From Bacteroidota bacterium (lineage in GTDB: Bacteria; Bacteroidota; Bacteroidia; B-17B0; Aurantibacillaceae), in NCBI GenBank assembly GCA_018267825.1, contig JAFDXR010000016.1:179628-229329 (forward strand): 49,702 bases of DNA. Reading direction: 5' to 3'. Below are positions 27,777 through 35,847 of this stretch, piece by piece. Positions within the stretch are counted from its first letter, which is position 1, and every line of letters begins with the position of its first letter. A model generated the notes under the pieces. The model was not told where the DNA came from. It made no database searches and saw only the letters and a program-made list of their open reading frames with translations. The translations under genes and the position numbers were made by a program.

Positions 27777-29150
27777 ATGAACGTCCTGAACAAACTCAAC
27801 ATTGCTGAATCAAAAATCCTTCTGATCGACTTTTCTGTAGAAAATGTAAAAGTGCTTGGCAGCCTGTTACAGGAAAATGGTTTCAATGTATTAATTGCAA
27901 CAGACCGAAGCCAGGCCATAGAACTTTCGAAAGTCAAAAAACCAAATGTCATCCTGCTTAATGTAAATATCTCTGATGAGATCGGTTTTGAAATTTGTGA
28001 GGAATTAAAAAAAGACCCACATACAAAAAACATTCCCGTTATTTTCCTTACTCGAATCATTGAAAACAAAAACCTGATAAGGGCTTTTGAAATCGGCGGC
28101 ATAGATTACATATACATGCCATTCGATAAAGAAACACTGATCAAACGAATCGTCACACATCTTAATCTTCGCTGTTACTGTGGGAACGGGAATAACTGCA
28201 CATCCGTATTAAAAGTCGACCTGAAGCAGTTCTATCAGAACATCAATATATCGCTGGGAATCATCTCAAAGGAAATTGAATTATTATCTGACAAGAAAAA
28301 CAATCTGGACGTAAAAAACCTTGTCACAGCCACGCAGTACACCATTGACCTCGTTTATCAGATGATGAATCTCCGGAAAGAGGATCCGCACTCCCTGAAC
28401 CTCATTTTAAGAGGCATTAATGATGTCACAAACCGCAATATTCTCATCGTAGAAGATAACCTGATAAACAGGCAATATTATAAAAGCTCCCTGGAAGCCC
28501 TCAGTTCAAACATTTTCTTCGCCATAAATGGTGAAGAAGCCCTTGAAGTTCTGAATAAAAACAGAGTACAGGTAATTGTGCTTGACATTGGCCTTTCCGA
28601 CATGAATGGCGTGGACCTGGCCCGTAGAATCAAGCAATCCTCACTAAGCGAGCAACACATCATTGCCATATCAGGATATAGCCTGGAAGAAATAAATGAT
28701 AAATATGGCGCATTCGAATTCGACCATTACATTCAAAAACCCGTATCATCAAATGAACTGTTATCTTATGTTTATTTCTACATGAAAGGGCTTAAAGTAA
28801 AGACCAATAACAAACCTCCTGCACAAAAATACGATCACCAGCTGGCAAAAAACCTGCTTAGCAGCTATCCCGACGGATTTAAAAATACAACTACCGATTT
28901 TCTGAAATATATTTCAGCCTCCATCACAAATGTAGAGGGGCTCCTGGAAGGTCGCAGGCAACCCGACCTGAAGGATAATTTACACGAAGTACTGAATCTC
29001 GGCATGTACTTTGGAACCCATAAGCTCATTAACATGATTATGGAGATCAGAGACAGCAAATTCCCCTATAACAGCGAACAACTGGTTCAGTTTCTATTGG
29101 AACTGAGATCTGTACAACTATTTTATGAACAGGAGCTCGAACAGCTATAA
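27777..29150 (+). CDS. REC-REC-HPt phosphorelay protein with inactive first receiver
   Basis: The 457-residue protein has two receiver domains. In the first (about 12-130) the phospho-acceptor position is Asn62 (VILLNVNISDEIG), and the acidic pocket is incomplete, so it is probably not phosphorylated. The second (about 221-335) is intact with Asp270 (VIVLDIGLSDMNG) and a Lys in YIQKPVS. The C-terminal helical domain has an HPt-like motif with His403 (LHEVLNLGMYFG). It lies 32 bp after the hybrid kinase and likely shuttles phosphate from that kinase to a regulator. The gene ends at a strong terminator. Confidence 0.88.
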   Translation: MNVLNKLNIAESKILLIDFSVENVKVLGSLLQENGFNVLIATDRSQAIELSKVKKPNVILLNVNISDEIGFEICEELKKDPHTKNIPVIFLTRIIENKNLIRAFEIGGIDYIYMPFDKETLIKRIVTHLNLRCYCGNGNNCTSVLKVDLKQFYQNINISLGIISKEIELLSDKKNNLDVKNLVTATQYTIDLVYQMMNLRKEDPHSLNLILRGINDVTNRNILIVEDNLINRQYYKSSLEALSSNIFFAINGEEALEVLNKNRVQVIVLDIGLSDMNGVDLARRIKQSSLSEQHIIAISGYSLEEINDKYGAFEFDHYIQKPVSSNELLSYVYFYMKGLKVKTNNKPPAQKYDHQLAKNLLSSYPDGFKNTTTDFLKYISASITNVEGLLEGRRQPDLKDNLHEVLNLGMYFGTHKLINMIMEIRDSKFPYNSEQLVQFLLELRSVQLFYEQELEQL

Positions 29151-29185
29151 AAAAAGAGACCGTCTAAAGGGACGGTCTCTTTTTT
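29151..29185. terminator. Bidirectional rho-independent terminator
   Basis: GAGACCGTC (29156-29164) pairs with GACGGTCTC (29171-29179) as a perfect 9-bp stem with a 6-base loop. An A-run precedes it and a T-run follows it, so it can end transcription from both the phosphorelay gene and the convergent protease gene. Confidence 0.88.
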
Positions 29186-29211
29186 ACCAGAACAGGTCAT
29201 ATCAAACACAA

Positions 29212-32067
29212 TTACAAAGGCGCTGAAAACATAAACTCTACTTTGGGTTGTTGTTTATGGGTTGATAGGTCTTTATTTTGCAATACGGCGTATCTTATGC
29301 CTAATCCAAGTGGCCCAATAGCGTTCAGTATTTTGGTATCAAAAACAAGTTCAAAGCCATAAGAGTTTTGGCTATAGGTTTTATTCAATGATTTACGCTG
29401 TACAGTTCCTATATCGCAAAACATATTTGCTCTTATCCTATTCACGAAAAATAAACCTGCCCAACCCCTGTCCACATTTAATAAAGGCAAACCGTAGTTA
29501 ATAGCAATGACCGTTTCAATATCACTGGGTGATGCAGAATAACCCCTGGCATGGATAAAATTATCGAGGTATAAATAGTTATTAGCCGTGTTCTCCTGTT
29601 TGTATCTGAAACTGGCTCCAAAAGCATGATTCTTCATAAAGCCAATTGCTGTAAGATCCATGGATGCTGTAATTCTTTCCGCACTTACTTTACCAAGGCC
29701 TTTTTGATACTGGAAAGCCAGAGTCTGTGACCATTTGTGATTTAGGTTCTGGTAAGCTTTATTTCTTAAATGAGAAAAACTAAATCCGATATCCATTGAA
29801 TTGAAATTATAATTTTTATTGAGTTCTTTATCACTTCCAAGTTTATAATTGGAGGTTTCAATGTTTGACAGGAAGCCGGAAAGCAATACGCTGGTTCTGT
29901 AATTATTCTTCAGCCAGTTTAATGGCAGTGAAAGTCCTGCACCGAGTTCTGCCTGGTTGAAAGTACGTGTTCCAACGGTTGTATCACCAGCCAAATACGT
30001 TTTATTGCTTCGCTGATCAATGTTGGCTTTAAGTCCAATGGGCAAAAAATATCTGGCATAGTCAAAATTGAACGATAAGCCGTTTGCCTTTTCATTAAAA
30101 TTGTGACTGGCTTTTGCTTTAATGGAAAAATCTGCCAGTATATTATCCAGATTTAGATTTAGTGATATGTCTTTGGGAGTCGGCAAAAGAAACCAACTGT
30201 GTAGCTTAACGCCTCTAAAAAAACCATTGTAATTTTTAACTGTATAGTTTCCGGCAGGCACACTGTCTATAATACTATGCTCTATATCGGTCGTTTTTAC
30301 ATGATAGCGCTCCATCTCCATTGGTTCTACAACCTGGATTGTCTTTATATGCGCAGCAACAGTATCGTCATTTAACCTGACCTGACTAAGTTGCCAGCCC
30401 ATATAGGTGTATTCAGCCATGACCAGATTATTTTCATCTTCGGTTACATTTGGCATCTCCGCACATACTTTAACAGTGGTAATTTGTTTAATTTGTTTAT
30501 CGCCGCTGAGACCAACACTATATATATTGTTTATTCCAGAAAAAGAAGCATCAAAGTAAACATTGTTCTTTGCCACGCAAAAGGCTCCTATTATTTGAGA
30601 AGTCCATGGAATAAGCTCAGTGGTGGCACCGGTGGTCAGATCATATTTCAATAAGGCTATTTTCGAGTTTCTTTTTGCCAGAAACACAATGGCACCATCG
30701 TCTTTTGTCCATTTAGGCATGGATACAAAATCGTTATGAGGGTTAGGTATTGAAAAGGTCACAGCACCGGTTTTGGCATCAATAATCTTTACTGAATTTT
30801 TTAAAAATTCGTTAGCATTCACAGCTACTATTTTGTCGCCGGCAGACGACAACATAGGTGCGAAGTATTTACTTTTTTTAGGTGTTAATTGCTTCCTTTT
30901 TCCGGTAAGTAAATTATAGGATACGATCACGCTGTAACCATAGGCATCACGTCGTCCATTTTTCCGGTATTCGCACCAAACAACATGGTCACCATTTAAA
31001 GAGATATAAGGTTCTAAAACACCCGAAGGTATAAATGCTAACTGTTTTTCTTTTCCATGCTTAATTTGCACTAAAGTTGGAATTTGTTTGAATGAAACTT
31101 TCTGGCAAATAATGCTGCTGTCTTTGTAAAAGGACGGGTAAGTATAATGCGTTACTGTTTTTTTCGGGATTTTTGTAATGGCTGTTGTAGGTGTAAGTTC
31201 CAGTGTTTGTAATTCCTTTTCCCAGTTATCATACATTTCTGTACGTGTCAATTTATACAGCTGCTTTGTACTAACACCTGCATGTTTTCTTAAGGCACCT
31301 GAAAAGGAATAAAAAACAGTTCTATATCTCCCCGCATCAGCCAGTACTTTTTGCCAGATGTCAGGACCATAATGATTTCTGCCATAATTTATCATGGCAT
31401 ACCCAAGTGGGTATTGATTGGGTAATATTTTGGTATAAGAACCATTTCTGTTCTGCAAATACGTATAGTTTTTTCCGGCAACCCACAAAGCTCGCTGTTC
31501 TTTTGTAAAATCAGACGACCGGCCCCTGCCTGCTGAACTTAATAATGTTTCTGTCATTACGGCATCGCCTTCCAAATACCAATTGGGTATTACAAACGCT
31601 GCCAGCTGCCATCCCTTTTGTCCGAATAAAACAGATGCTACGCGGGTAAACCCGCGTCGGGCATTATTAAATTGTAGTGAGTGCCTGTATTCATGAATAG
31701 ATAGGGCATCCAGCCAATTGAGTGACCCAAGGAAATTAAAATTCTGAAAACCGGTGCCATAAAACTCGCATCGGTATGGGGTCAATGCCACATAACCATT
31801 GGATTCTACATTATAGGTATTAAGTAAGATCGGTAATTTTTTGCTTTTTGAACCCACCGATATGGTTTTATGGTCACGAATAAAATTGGTTAGATTGGCA
31901 ATCCTGATGGCTTCATCCACACAAGCTGTATCCGGAAAAATAACTTTCACAGCATCATTTTCAATGTACTTCCATTTTATGAAAGAAGGTTGTGGCCCCG
32001 TAACTTGTGCATACATTTTGAAGAAACCGCTTAAGCACATAAAAATCAATAGTAATTTTTTTTTCAT
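29212..32067 (-). CDS. Secreted metalloprotease / beta-propeller / outer-membrane barrel protein
   Basis: The 951-residue protein has a signal peptide ending at MYAQ. A zinc-peptidase-like domain shows HEYRH (residues 125-129) and a downstream PNWYLEGDAV (Glu166), the HExxH plus W-x-x-E-G pattern of peptidase MA-type gluzincins. Residues about 330-580 contain TolB/WD40-like propeller repeats (MPKWTKDDGAIVFLAKR type). The last 300 residues alternate polar and aromatic residues like an outer-membrane beta-barrel ending in FMFSAPL. It should sit in the outer membrane with the protease and propeller in one compartment; the substrate is unknown. This arrangement occurs in Bacteroidota but I know no characterised member. 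Confidence 0.82.
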   Translation of the reverse strand: MKKKLLLIFMCLSGFFKMYAQVTGPQPSFIKWKYIENDAVKVIFPDTACVDEAIRIANLTNFIRDHKTISVGSKSKKLPILLNTYNVESNGYVALTPYRCEFYGTGFQNFNFLGSLNWLDALSIHEYRHSLQFNNARRGFTRVASVLFGQKGWQLAAFVIPNWYLEGDAVMTETLLSSAGRGRSSDFTKEQRALWVAGKNYTYLQNRNGSYTKILPNQYPLGYAMINYGRNHYGPDIWQKVLADAGRYRTVFYSFSGALRKHAGVSTKQLYKLTRTEMYDNWEKELQTLELTPTTAITKIPKKTVTHYTYPSFYKDSSIICQKVSFKQIPTLVQIKHGKEKQLAFIPSGVLEPYISLNGDHVVWCEYRKNGRRDAYGYSVIVSYNLLTGKRKQLTPKKSKYFAPMLSSAGDKIVAVNANEFLKNSVKIIDAKTGAVTFSIPNPHNDFVSMPKWTKDDGAIVFLAKRNSKIALLKYDLTTGATTELIPWTSQIIGAFCVAKNNVYFDASFSGINNIYSVGLSGDKQIKQITTVKVCAEMPNVTEDENNLVMAEYTYMGWQLSQVRLNDDTVAAHIKTIQVVEPMEMERYHVKTTDIEHSIIDSVPAGNYTVKNYNGFFRGVKLHSWFLLPTPKDISLNLNLDNILADFSIKAKASHNFNEKANGLSFNFDYARYFLPIGLKANIDQRSNKTYLAGDTTVGTRTFNQAELGAGLSLPLNWLKNNYRTSVLLSGFLSNIETSNYKLGSDKELNKNYNFNSMDIGFSFSHLRNKAYQNLNHKWSQTLAFQYQKGLGKVSAERITASMDLTAIGFMKNHAFGASFRYKQENTANNYLYLDNFIHARGYSASPSDIETVIAINYGLPLLNVDRGWAGLFFVNRIRANMFCDIGTVQRKSLNKTYSQNSYGFELVFDTKILNAIGPLGLGIRYAVLQNKDLSTHKQQPKVEFMFSAPL

Positions 32068-32077
32068 CTTTTTTTGC

Positions 32078-32106
32078 CAAAAATATAGTCTGGCACATAA
32101 ACCAAA
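32078..32106 (-). promoter_or_regulatory. Bacteroidota-type promoter of the protease-barrel gene
   Basis: Read on the minus strand there is TTTG, a 17-base spacer and TATTTTTG, matching the TTTG-N17-19-TAnnTTTG consensus. It ends only 10 bp before the ATG at 32067, which implies a very short leader. Confidence 0.5.
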
Positions 32107-32181
32107 AAGTAATTACTTAAGTATCGTAGTAAGTAAATGATCAGGAATCAGTACAAGAAAAAATCGTCATGGATGAGCATT

Positions 32182-32230
32182 CCGCCCCTGTTGGTGCTAT
32201 CACCAACAGATTATTCCTAGTCCCAAAGGG
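32182..32230. repeat. Palindromic interspersed repeat, copy 1
   Basis: The core is CTGTTGGTG, a 4-base spacer and CACCAACAG (32188-32209), followed by TTATTCCTAGTCCCAAAGG. The same core and tail recur at 34153 and 34281. This copy has a different loop (CTAT for TTAT) and one change after the stem. Confidence 0.85.
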
Positions 32231-32356
32231 ATTAAGCCTTGACCCCCTCCTGTTCAAAAGTCAACATGACAATCACCCGGTCTTTCAGACCAGTCTATCT
32301 TTTCATTTCTCCGCTTTTAAAAACTGAGCTTTTAACGCTTCGTCCTGAAACGACAA

Positions 32357-32384
32357 TGCCCCCGCTCTAGCGGAGGCATTTATT
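32357..32384 (+). terminator. Terminator-like hairpin
   Basis: TGCC-C-CCGCT, a 2-base loop, AGCGG-A-GGCA (32357-32378) form a stem with one C/A mismatch, followed by TTTATT. No gene on the plus strand clearly needs it; the hairpin may be part of the composite repeat. Confidence 0.45.
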
Positions 32385-32521
32385 ATGTATTCGTGGACGC
32401 TGCAGACAAAAAATCGAACGCTAATTGTTACAATATTTATACGATTTATTCTTTAAAGAACTTGGTAAAATTAAATAAATAGCACTCTCAAAAACTAATA
32501 CAATTAATATCATTACAAGGA

Positions 32522-34060
32522 TTAATCTTGTTTCACTAACTTAAATTTTGAAGTTCCGAAAGAAAGAGTGTATATGCCATTTTGAATACTGTTTGTAGTT
32601 ATTTGGTATTGTTGACCGCTCATATTTCCGCTCAAAATAACTCTTCCCAACTCATCTGTTACTTCGTAATGAGTTATTGGTAATATTTTTTCAGAATGAA
32701 TAATTAGCACATCTTTTAAAGGATTTGGAAATACCCTACATTCTGATTGATTACTCATCGCTGTCATGCCTGTGTTAATAGTAGTTGTAGAGGCTCCGTT
32801 ATGCAGTTTTACAATCCAACAGAAATACCCGGTACCACCTGTATAAACATAACCACTATCATTACTTTCGCAGATACCGTAAACAGTATATTGATAAAAA
32901 GGGCTCCCAAAAGGAGAGGATGAATTAACTACGGACCATTCTATGTTGGCTACAGAATCTAGTTTAATAAATTTTGCAACCGGAACAGACCAAGCACCAC
33001 TTTGCCCCATTTGAGTATAAGATGAATTACCACTTAGAATATAACCTCTATTGCGGCATTGTCTAATTTGACAATTATACATGCTGGGAGCATAAGAGGT
33101 AATCGAAGGTATAAGTTTACTCCACTCTATCAATCCCGTAGAATCCAGCTTCAAAACATATCGGTTGGCTCCAGTGTTTGTTGAAAAATCTCCATCAGTG
33201 GATTGTGTATATAATGATATAACAAATCCACGATCTGAGGTTAAATCCATAGATTCAAAAATATCAAAAGAGCTCCCTCCATATGTTTTCTTCCACAGTA
33301 TTGCCCCGGTTGTATCTATTTTCAAAATCCAAATATCATCCGATCCATGATTCCACAAGACATTGCCATTATTGGAATCCGTATAACCTGCCACAATATA
33401 ATTACCATCATTAGTTTCATAGGCAAGACAAGAATTATCATTCTGGGTACCTCCGTATGCTTTTTGCCATTGCAGAATCCCCATGCTATCGAGTTTTAAT
33501 ACCCAATAATCAGTCCCTCCATGAGCCCCGGTTACATTCCCATCTATTGATTCAGTATTACCTCCAATTATATAGCCTCTATCTTTGGTTTGTTGGATGG
33601 AACCCGTATTCTCATTCCCTGATCCACCAAATGAATTCTCCCATTGAATGACACCAGTCGAATCTAGTTTCAAAACCCAAATATCTTTCCCTCCATGATT
33701 GCCCGAAACATCGCCTGTTGTAGAATTACTTGTACCCGAAATAACATATCCTTAATCTTTGGTCTGTACTACACAATATGGTCTGTCATCAAACTGTCCT
33801 CCGTAGGTTTTATCCCATTGCACAGTTCCATCCCCACGTAATTTAATTACCCTGTAATCCCCAAAATCGGAATAAGATGTCCTTTCACTGACTACTATAT
33901 ATCCTCCATCTTGTGTTTTTGCAATACACCTTCCTGTATTATTACCCTCCGGATCTTTAAGCATATCTTCCCACCCCTTGGTGTAGGCTTGCCCATATAC
34001 GCTACTTAACGCCATGAGCAACAGAATTACAAATATTTTAAACTGTTGCATAAATGCCAT
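32522..34060 (-). pseudogene. T9SS-sorted repeat protein interrupted by an in-frame stop
   Basis: Frame 34060-33752 (signal peptide ending SSVYGQ, then WEDMLKDPEGN ... VVQTKD) stops at TAA 33752-33754. The same frame then continues without shift (GYVISGTSN ... HGGKDIWVLKLDSTG) to 32522. Elsewhere in the protein the equivalent position reads TKDRGY, TSDRGF or CRNRGY. The roughly 512-residue product consists of repeats of the type TKDxGYI..G...HGG.D.WVLKLDSTG.IQW...YGG. It ends in a T9SS type A sorting domain (VFPNPLKDVLIIHS ... NGIYTLSF). A base change or sequencing error made one nonsense codon; an intact version would be a secreted surface protein. An ATG inside the downstream part cannot restore the signal peptide. 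Confidence 0.85.
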
Positions 34061-34152
34061 ATTATAAATTTACAACCTAAAATATGAATTTCATAAACCC
34101 AATCACTTCTAATGATTATTTGACTGCCTTGAATTAGCAACTAACATAATTC

Positions 34153-34410
34153 CCGCCCCTGTTGGTGTTATCACCAACAGGTTATTCCTAGTCCCAAAGG
34201 TTTTAAATCATTGATCCCCCCGGTCTGAAGTCAACATGCCCCCCTGTTCGCTTCGCAAAACGTTGGTTTTTTTCACTTTTCCGCCCCTGTTGGTGTTATC
34301 ACCAACAGGTTATTCCTAGAGCCAAAAGTTTAAATCATTGATCCCTCCCGGTCTGAAGTCAACATGCCTCCCCTGTTCGCTTCGCAAAACGTTGTTTTTT
34401 TTATTTTTTC
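34153..34410. repeat. Palindromic interspersed repeat, copies 2 and 3 in tandem (128-bp period)
   Basis: Copies start at 34153 and 34281. Each has the CTGTTGGTG-TTAT-CACCAACAG stem-loop (34159-34180 and 34287-34308), TTATTCCTAG, a shared GTCAACATGCC segment and CTGTTCGCTTCGCAAAACGTTG, then a T-run. Copy 1 at 32182 shares the stem-loop and part of the tail. Copies thus lie on both sides of the broken T9SS gene. Confidence 0.85.
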
Positions 34411-34448
34411 ACTTTTGAAAGCCGGGCTTTCACCTTTCCAAAATAAAA

Positions 34449-34473
34449 AAACCCACCATTCGGTGGGTTTTCA
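34449..34473. terminator. Rho-independent terminator
   Basis: AAACCCACC, loop ATTC and GGTGGGTTT (34449-34470) form a perfect 9-bp stem flanked by A-rich and T-rich ends. No adjacent gene ends here, so it may be left from a deleted gene or belong to the repeat. Confidence 0.7.
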
Positions 34474-34653
34474 TGTATTCGTGGTCTCCACCGACCAAAT
34501 TTCAAACACCATTATAGAAGAATTGCAAGCTCTAGCTAATTTAAAACGCTACTTGTCAGATTGTTAAGGAGGTCTTTATTGACCTTATACATTTTTACTG
34601 TTTTGCGATGAAACTGCCCAAATTTGCCATTATCGGTAATTATAATCCCTTAT

Positions 34654-34680
34654 GAGGAAATGTACCCGAATTACATCCTC
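34654..34680. promoter_or_regulatory. Operator-like dyad upstream of small HTH genes
   Basis: GAGGAAATGTA (34654-34664) and TACATCCTC (34672-34680) are inverted arms with a two-base length difference. They lie 33 bp before the ATG at 34714. It may be a binding site for the encoded HTH proteins. Confidence 0.4.
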
Positions 34681-34713
34681 AATTTTGTATCATAATTTTA
34701 AAACTGATAACAA

Positions 34714-34941
34714 ATGAAAAACAATCAAATTATGATAAAACCATACAGCACAAGAGAGCTTTCTGAATTATTCGGCATTAGCGAAAAAACTCTAAGAACA
34801 TGGATCGTTCCTATTAAGGATAAAATAGGAATTAAGAGGGGGAGATTTTACAATGTCAATCAAACTCAAATTATGTTCAAGCAGTTCGGACTTCCTTTTG
34901 AAAAAAGTATATCTAGCCAACTATTCCCTAACAATAACTAA
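34714..34941 (+). CDS. Small DUF4248/MerR-like HTH protein, copy 1
   Basis: The 75-residue protein has the pattern IKPYSTRELSELFGIS-EKTLRTWI ... RGRFYNVNQTQIMFKQFGLP, an HTH with a following wing. It resembles the DUF4248 small proteins common on Bacteroides mobile elements. It is paralogous to the next gene (11 bp downstream), sharing KPY, ELS, the S-x-K-T-x-R-x-W helix, GR-x-Y and G-x-P. It probably binds DNA or acts as an excisionase-like factor. The family call is from pattern only. Confidence 0.68.
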   Translation: MKNNQIMIKPYSTRELSELFGISEKTLRTWIVPIKDKIGIKRGRFYNVNQTQIMFKQFGLPFEKSISSQLFPNNN

Positions 34942-34952
34942 AACACCTAAAA

Positions 34953-35177
34953 ATGCAAAACACAATTATTCAGGTAAAACCATATATGCATTGTGAATTA
35001 TCTAAGATTTATGATGTGAGTGATAAAACGTTCAGAAGCTGGTTAAAAGGATTCAAAAATGAACTTGGGGAAAGATACGGCAGATATTACAGCACGAAGC
35101 AAGTAGAAATTATTTTTCGAAATTTAGGCGTACCTTATCTAATTAAAGATTTAGAAATTCAATCATCCAAATTTTAA
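34953..35177 (+). CDS. Small DUF4248/MerR-like HTH protein, copy 2
   Basis: The 74-residue paralogue of the preceding gene has VKPYMHCELSKIYDVSDKTF, RSWLKGFKNELGERYGRYYS, and KQVEIIFRNLGVPY. The tandem arrangement and moderate divergence suggest an old duplication with separate roles or heterodimer formation. It lies 7 bp upstream of a third gene, so the three form an operon. Function is inferred to be DNA binding. Confidence 0.68.
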   Translation: MQNTIIQVKPYMHCELSKIYDVSDKTFRSWLKGFKNELGERYGRYYSTKQVEIIFRNLGVPYLIKDLEIQSSKF

Positions 35178-35184
35178 TTGTAAC

Positions 35185-35826
35185 ATGAAAGATAAAACTA
35201 TAAAATACGAACATAAAGCTAATACTAAAGAATACCTCATAGCATTAACTTCTATTCCAAGATTTGTAAGAATGCTTGAATCTGAAAATAAACCTTACAA
35301 GAAATTACATGATTGGCTAGTGACAAATGAACAACTCTTCTCTGATGATAATCAGGAATTCCCTTCTGTAAAGCAAATTTCCGAATGGACGGATATTGAT
35401 TCAGGACATTTATCAAAACAGATAAAACAGATGTATCATGATATACATATACTCAACCAGAACTCTCCACAACTATTTGTAAAAGAAGGTCAAAAAATGT
35501 GTTCACTAAGCTTTGATTATCTAGGTAGTGAGGCTCAGTTTAACTTAGGGCTAGATGTAATTCCAAGAGTTGGAGACAGTTTTTACTTTTGGTTTATTAA
35601 ACCAATTAATGGTGGAACTATTTTCCATGTTAAAAATGTTACCCATTCTCTTGATAAAGGTGATCATGAAATTTGGATTAGTCTGACTTCTCATTACCCC
35701 AATGCTTATATGGAATTGCTAAAAGAAAAAGCCTATTTGCATCGGGAAATTTCGTTTTCTGATCTGTTATCAAATACCAGTTCCTCCTTAGAAGAGGAAC
35801 TGGTTAAAAGGCATCGAAACTTATAA
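35185..35826 (+). CDS. Unknown protein with HTH-like segment, third gene of the HTH operon
   Basis: The 213-residue protein has no signal peptide. Residues about 55-90 (FPSVKQISEWTDIDSGHLSKQIKQMYHDI) look like a helix-turn-helix that might bind DNA. The middle is beta-rich (FYFWFIKPINGGTIFHVKNV ... HEIWISLTSHYP) and the C-terminus is acidic. I recognise no family. It starts 7 bp after the second small HTH gene. The AT-rich composition fits the surrounding island. It may be a regulator or accessory protein of the lost mobile element. Confidence 0.65.
   Translation: MKDKTIKYEHKANTKEYLIALTSIPRFVRMLESENKPYKKLHDWLVTNEQLFSDDNQEFPSVKQISEWTDIDSGHLSKQIKQMYHDIHILNQNSPQLFVKEGQKMCSLSFDYLGSEAQFNLGLDVIPRVGDSFYFWFIKPINGGTIFHVKNVTHSLDKGDHEIWISLTSHYPNAYMELLKEKAYLHREISFSDLLSNTSSSLEEELVKRHRNL
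35777..35803. other. Perfect hairpin inside the end of a coding region
   Basis: CCAGTTCCTC (35777-35786) and GAGGAACTGG (35794-35803) form a perfect 10-bp stem with a 7-base loop, within the last 20 codons of the preceding gene. No T-run follows, so a simple terminator is unlikely. It may protect the mRNA 3' end. Confidence 0.5.
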
Positions 35827-35847
35827 ATTTAATATTAACTGTGTTTG

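Larger units (their letters stand above)
32107..32521. other. Intergenic region with repeat copy and terminator-like hairpin
   Basis: No gene is seen. The stretch holds one copy of the palindromic repeat (32182-32230), a terminator-like hairpin (32357-32384), and then ATGTATTCGTGG, which also occurs after the hairpin at 34.47 kb. The last 110 bases are AT-rich with no motif I recognise. Confidence 0.6.
34061..34713. other. Intergenic region with tandem repeat, terminator and dyad
   Basis: No gene is seen in these 650 bases. They hold a two-copy tandem repeat (34153-34410), a perfect hairpin terminator (34449-34473) followed by ATGTATTCGTGG as at 32.39 kb, and an operator-like dyad (34654-34680) before the small HTH gene. 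Confidence 0.6.

Noticed and set aside
32386..32420. tRNA 3'-end remnant after ATGTATTCGTGG
   Set aside because: The resemblance to a tRNA 3' end is only a few bases and no T-loop GTTCGA is present.
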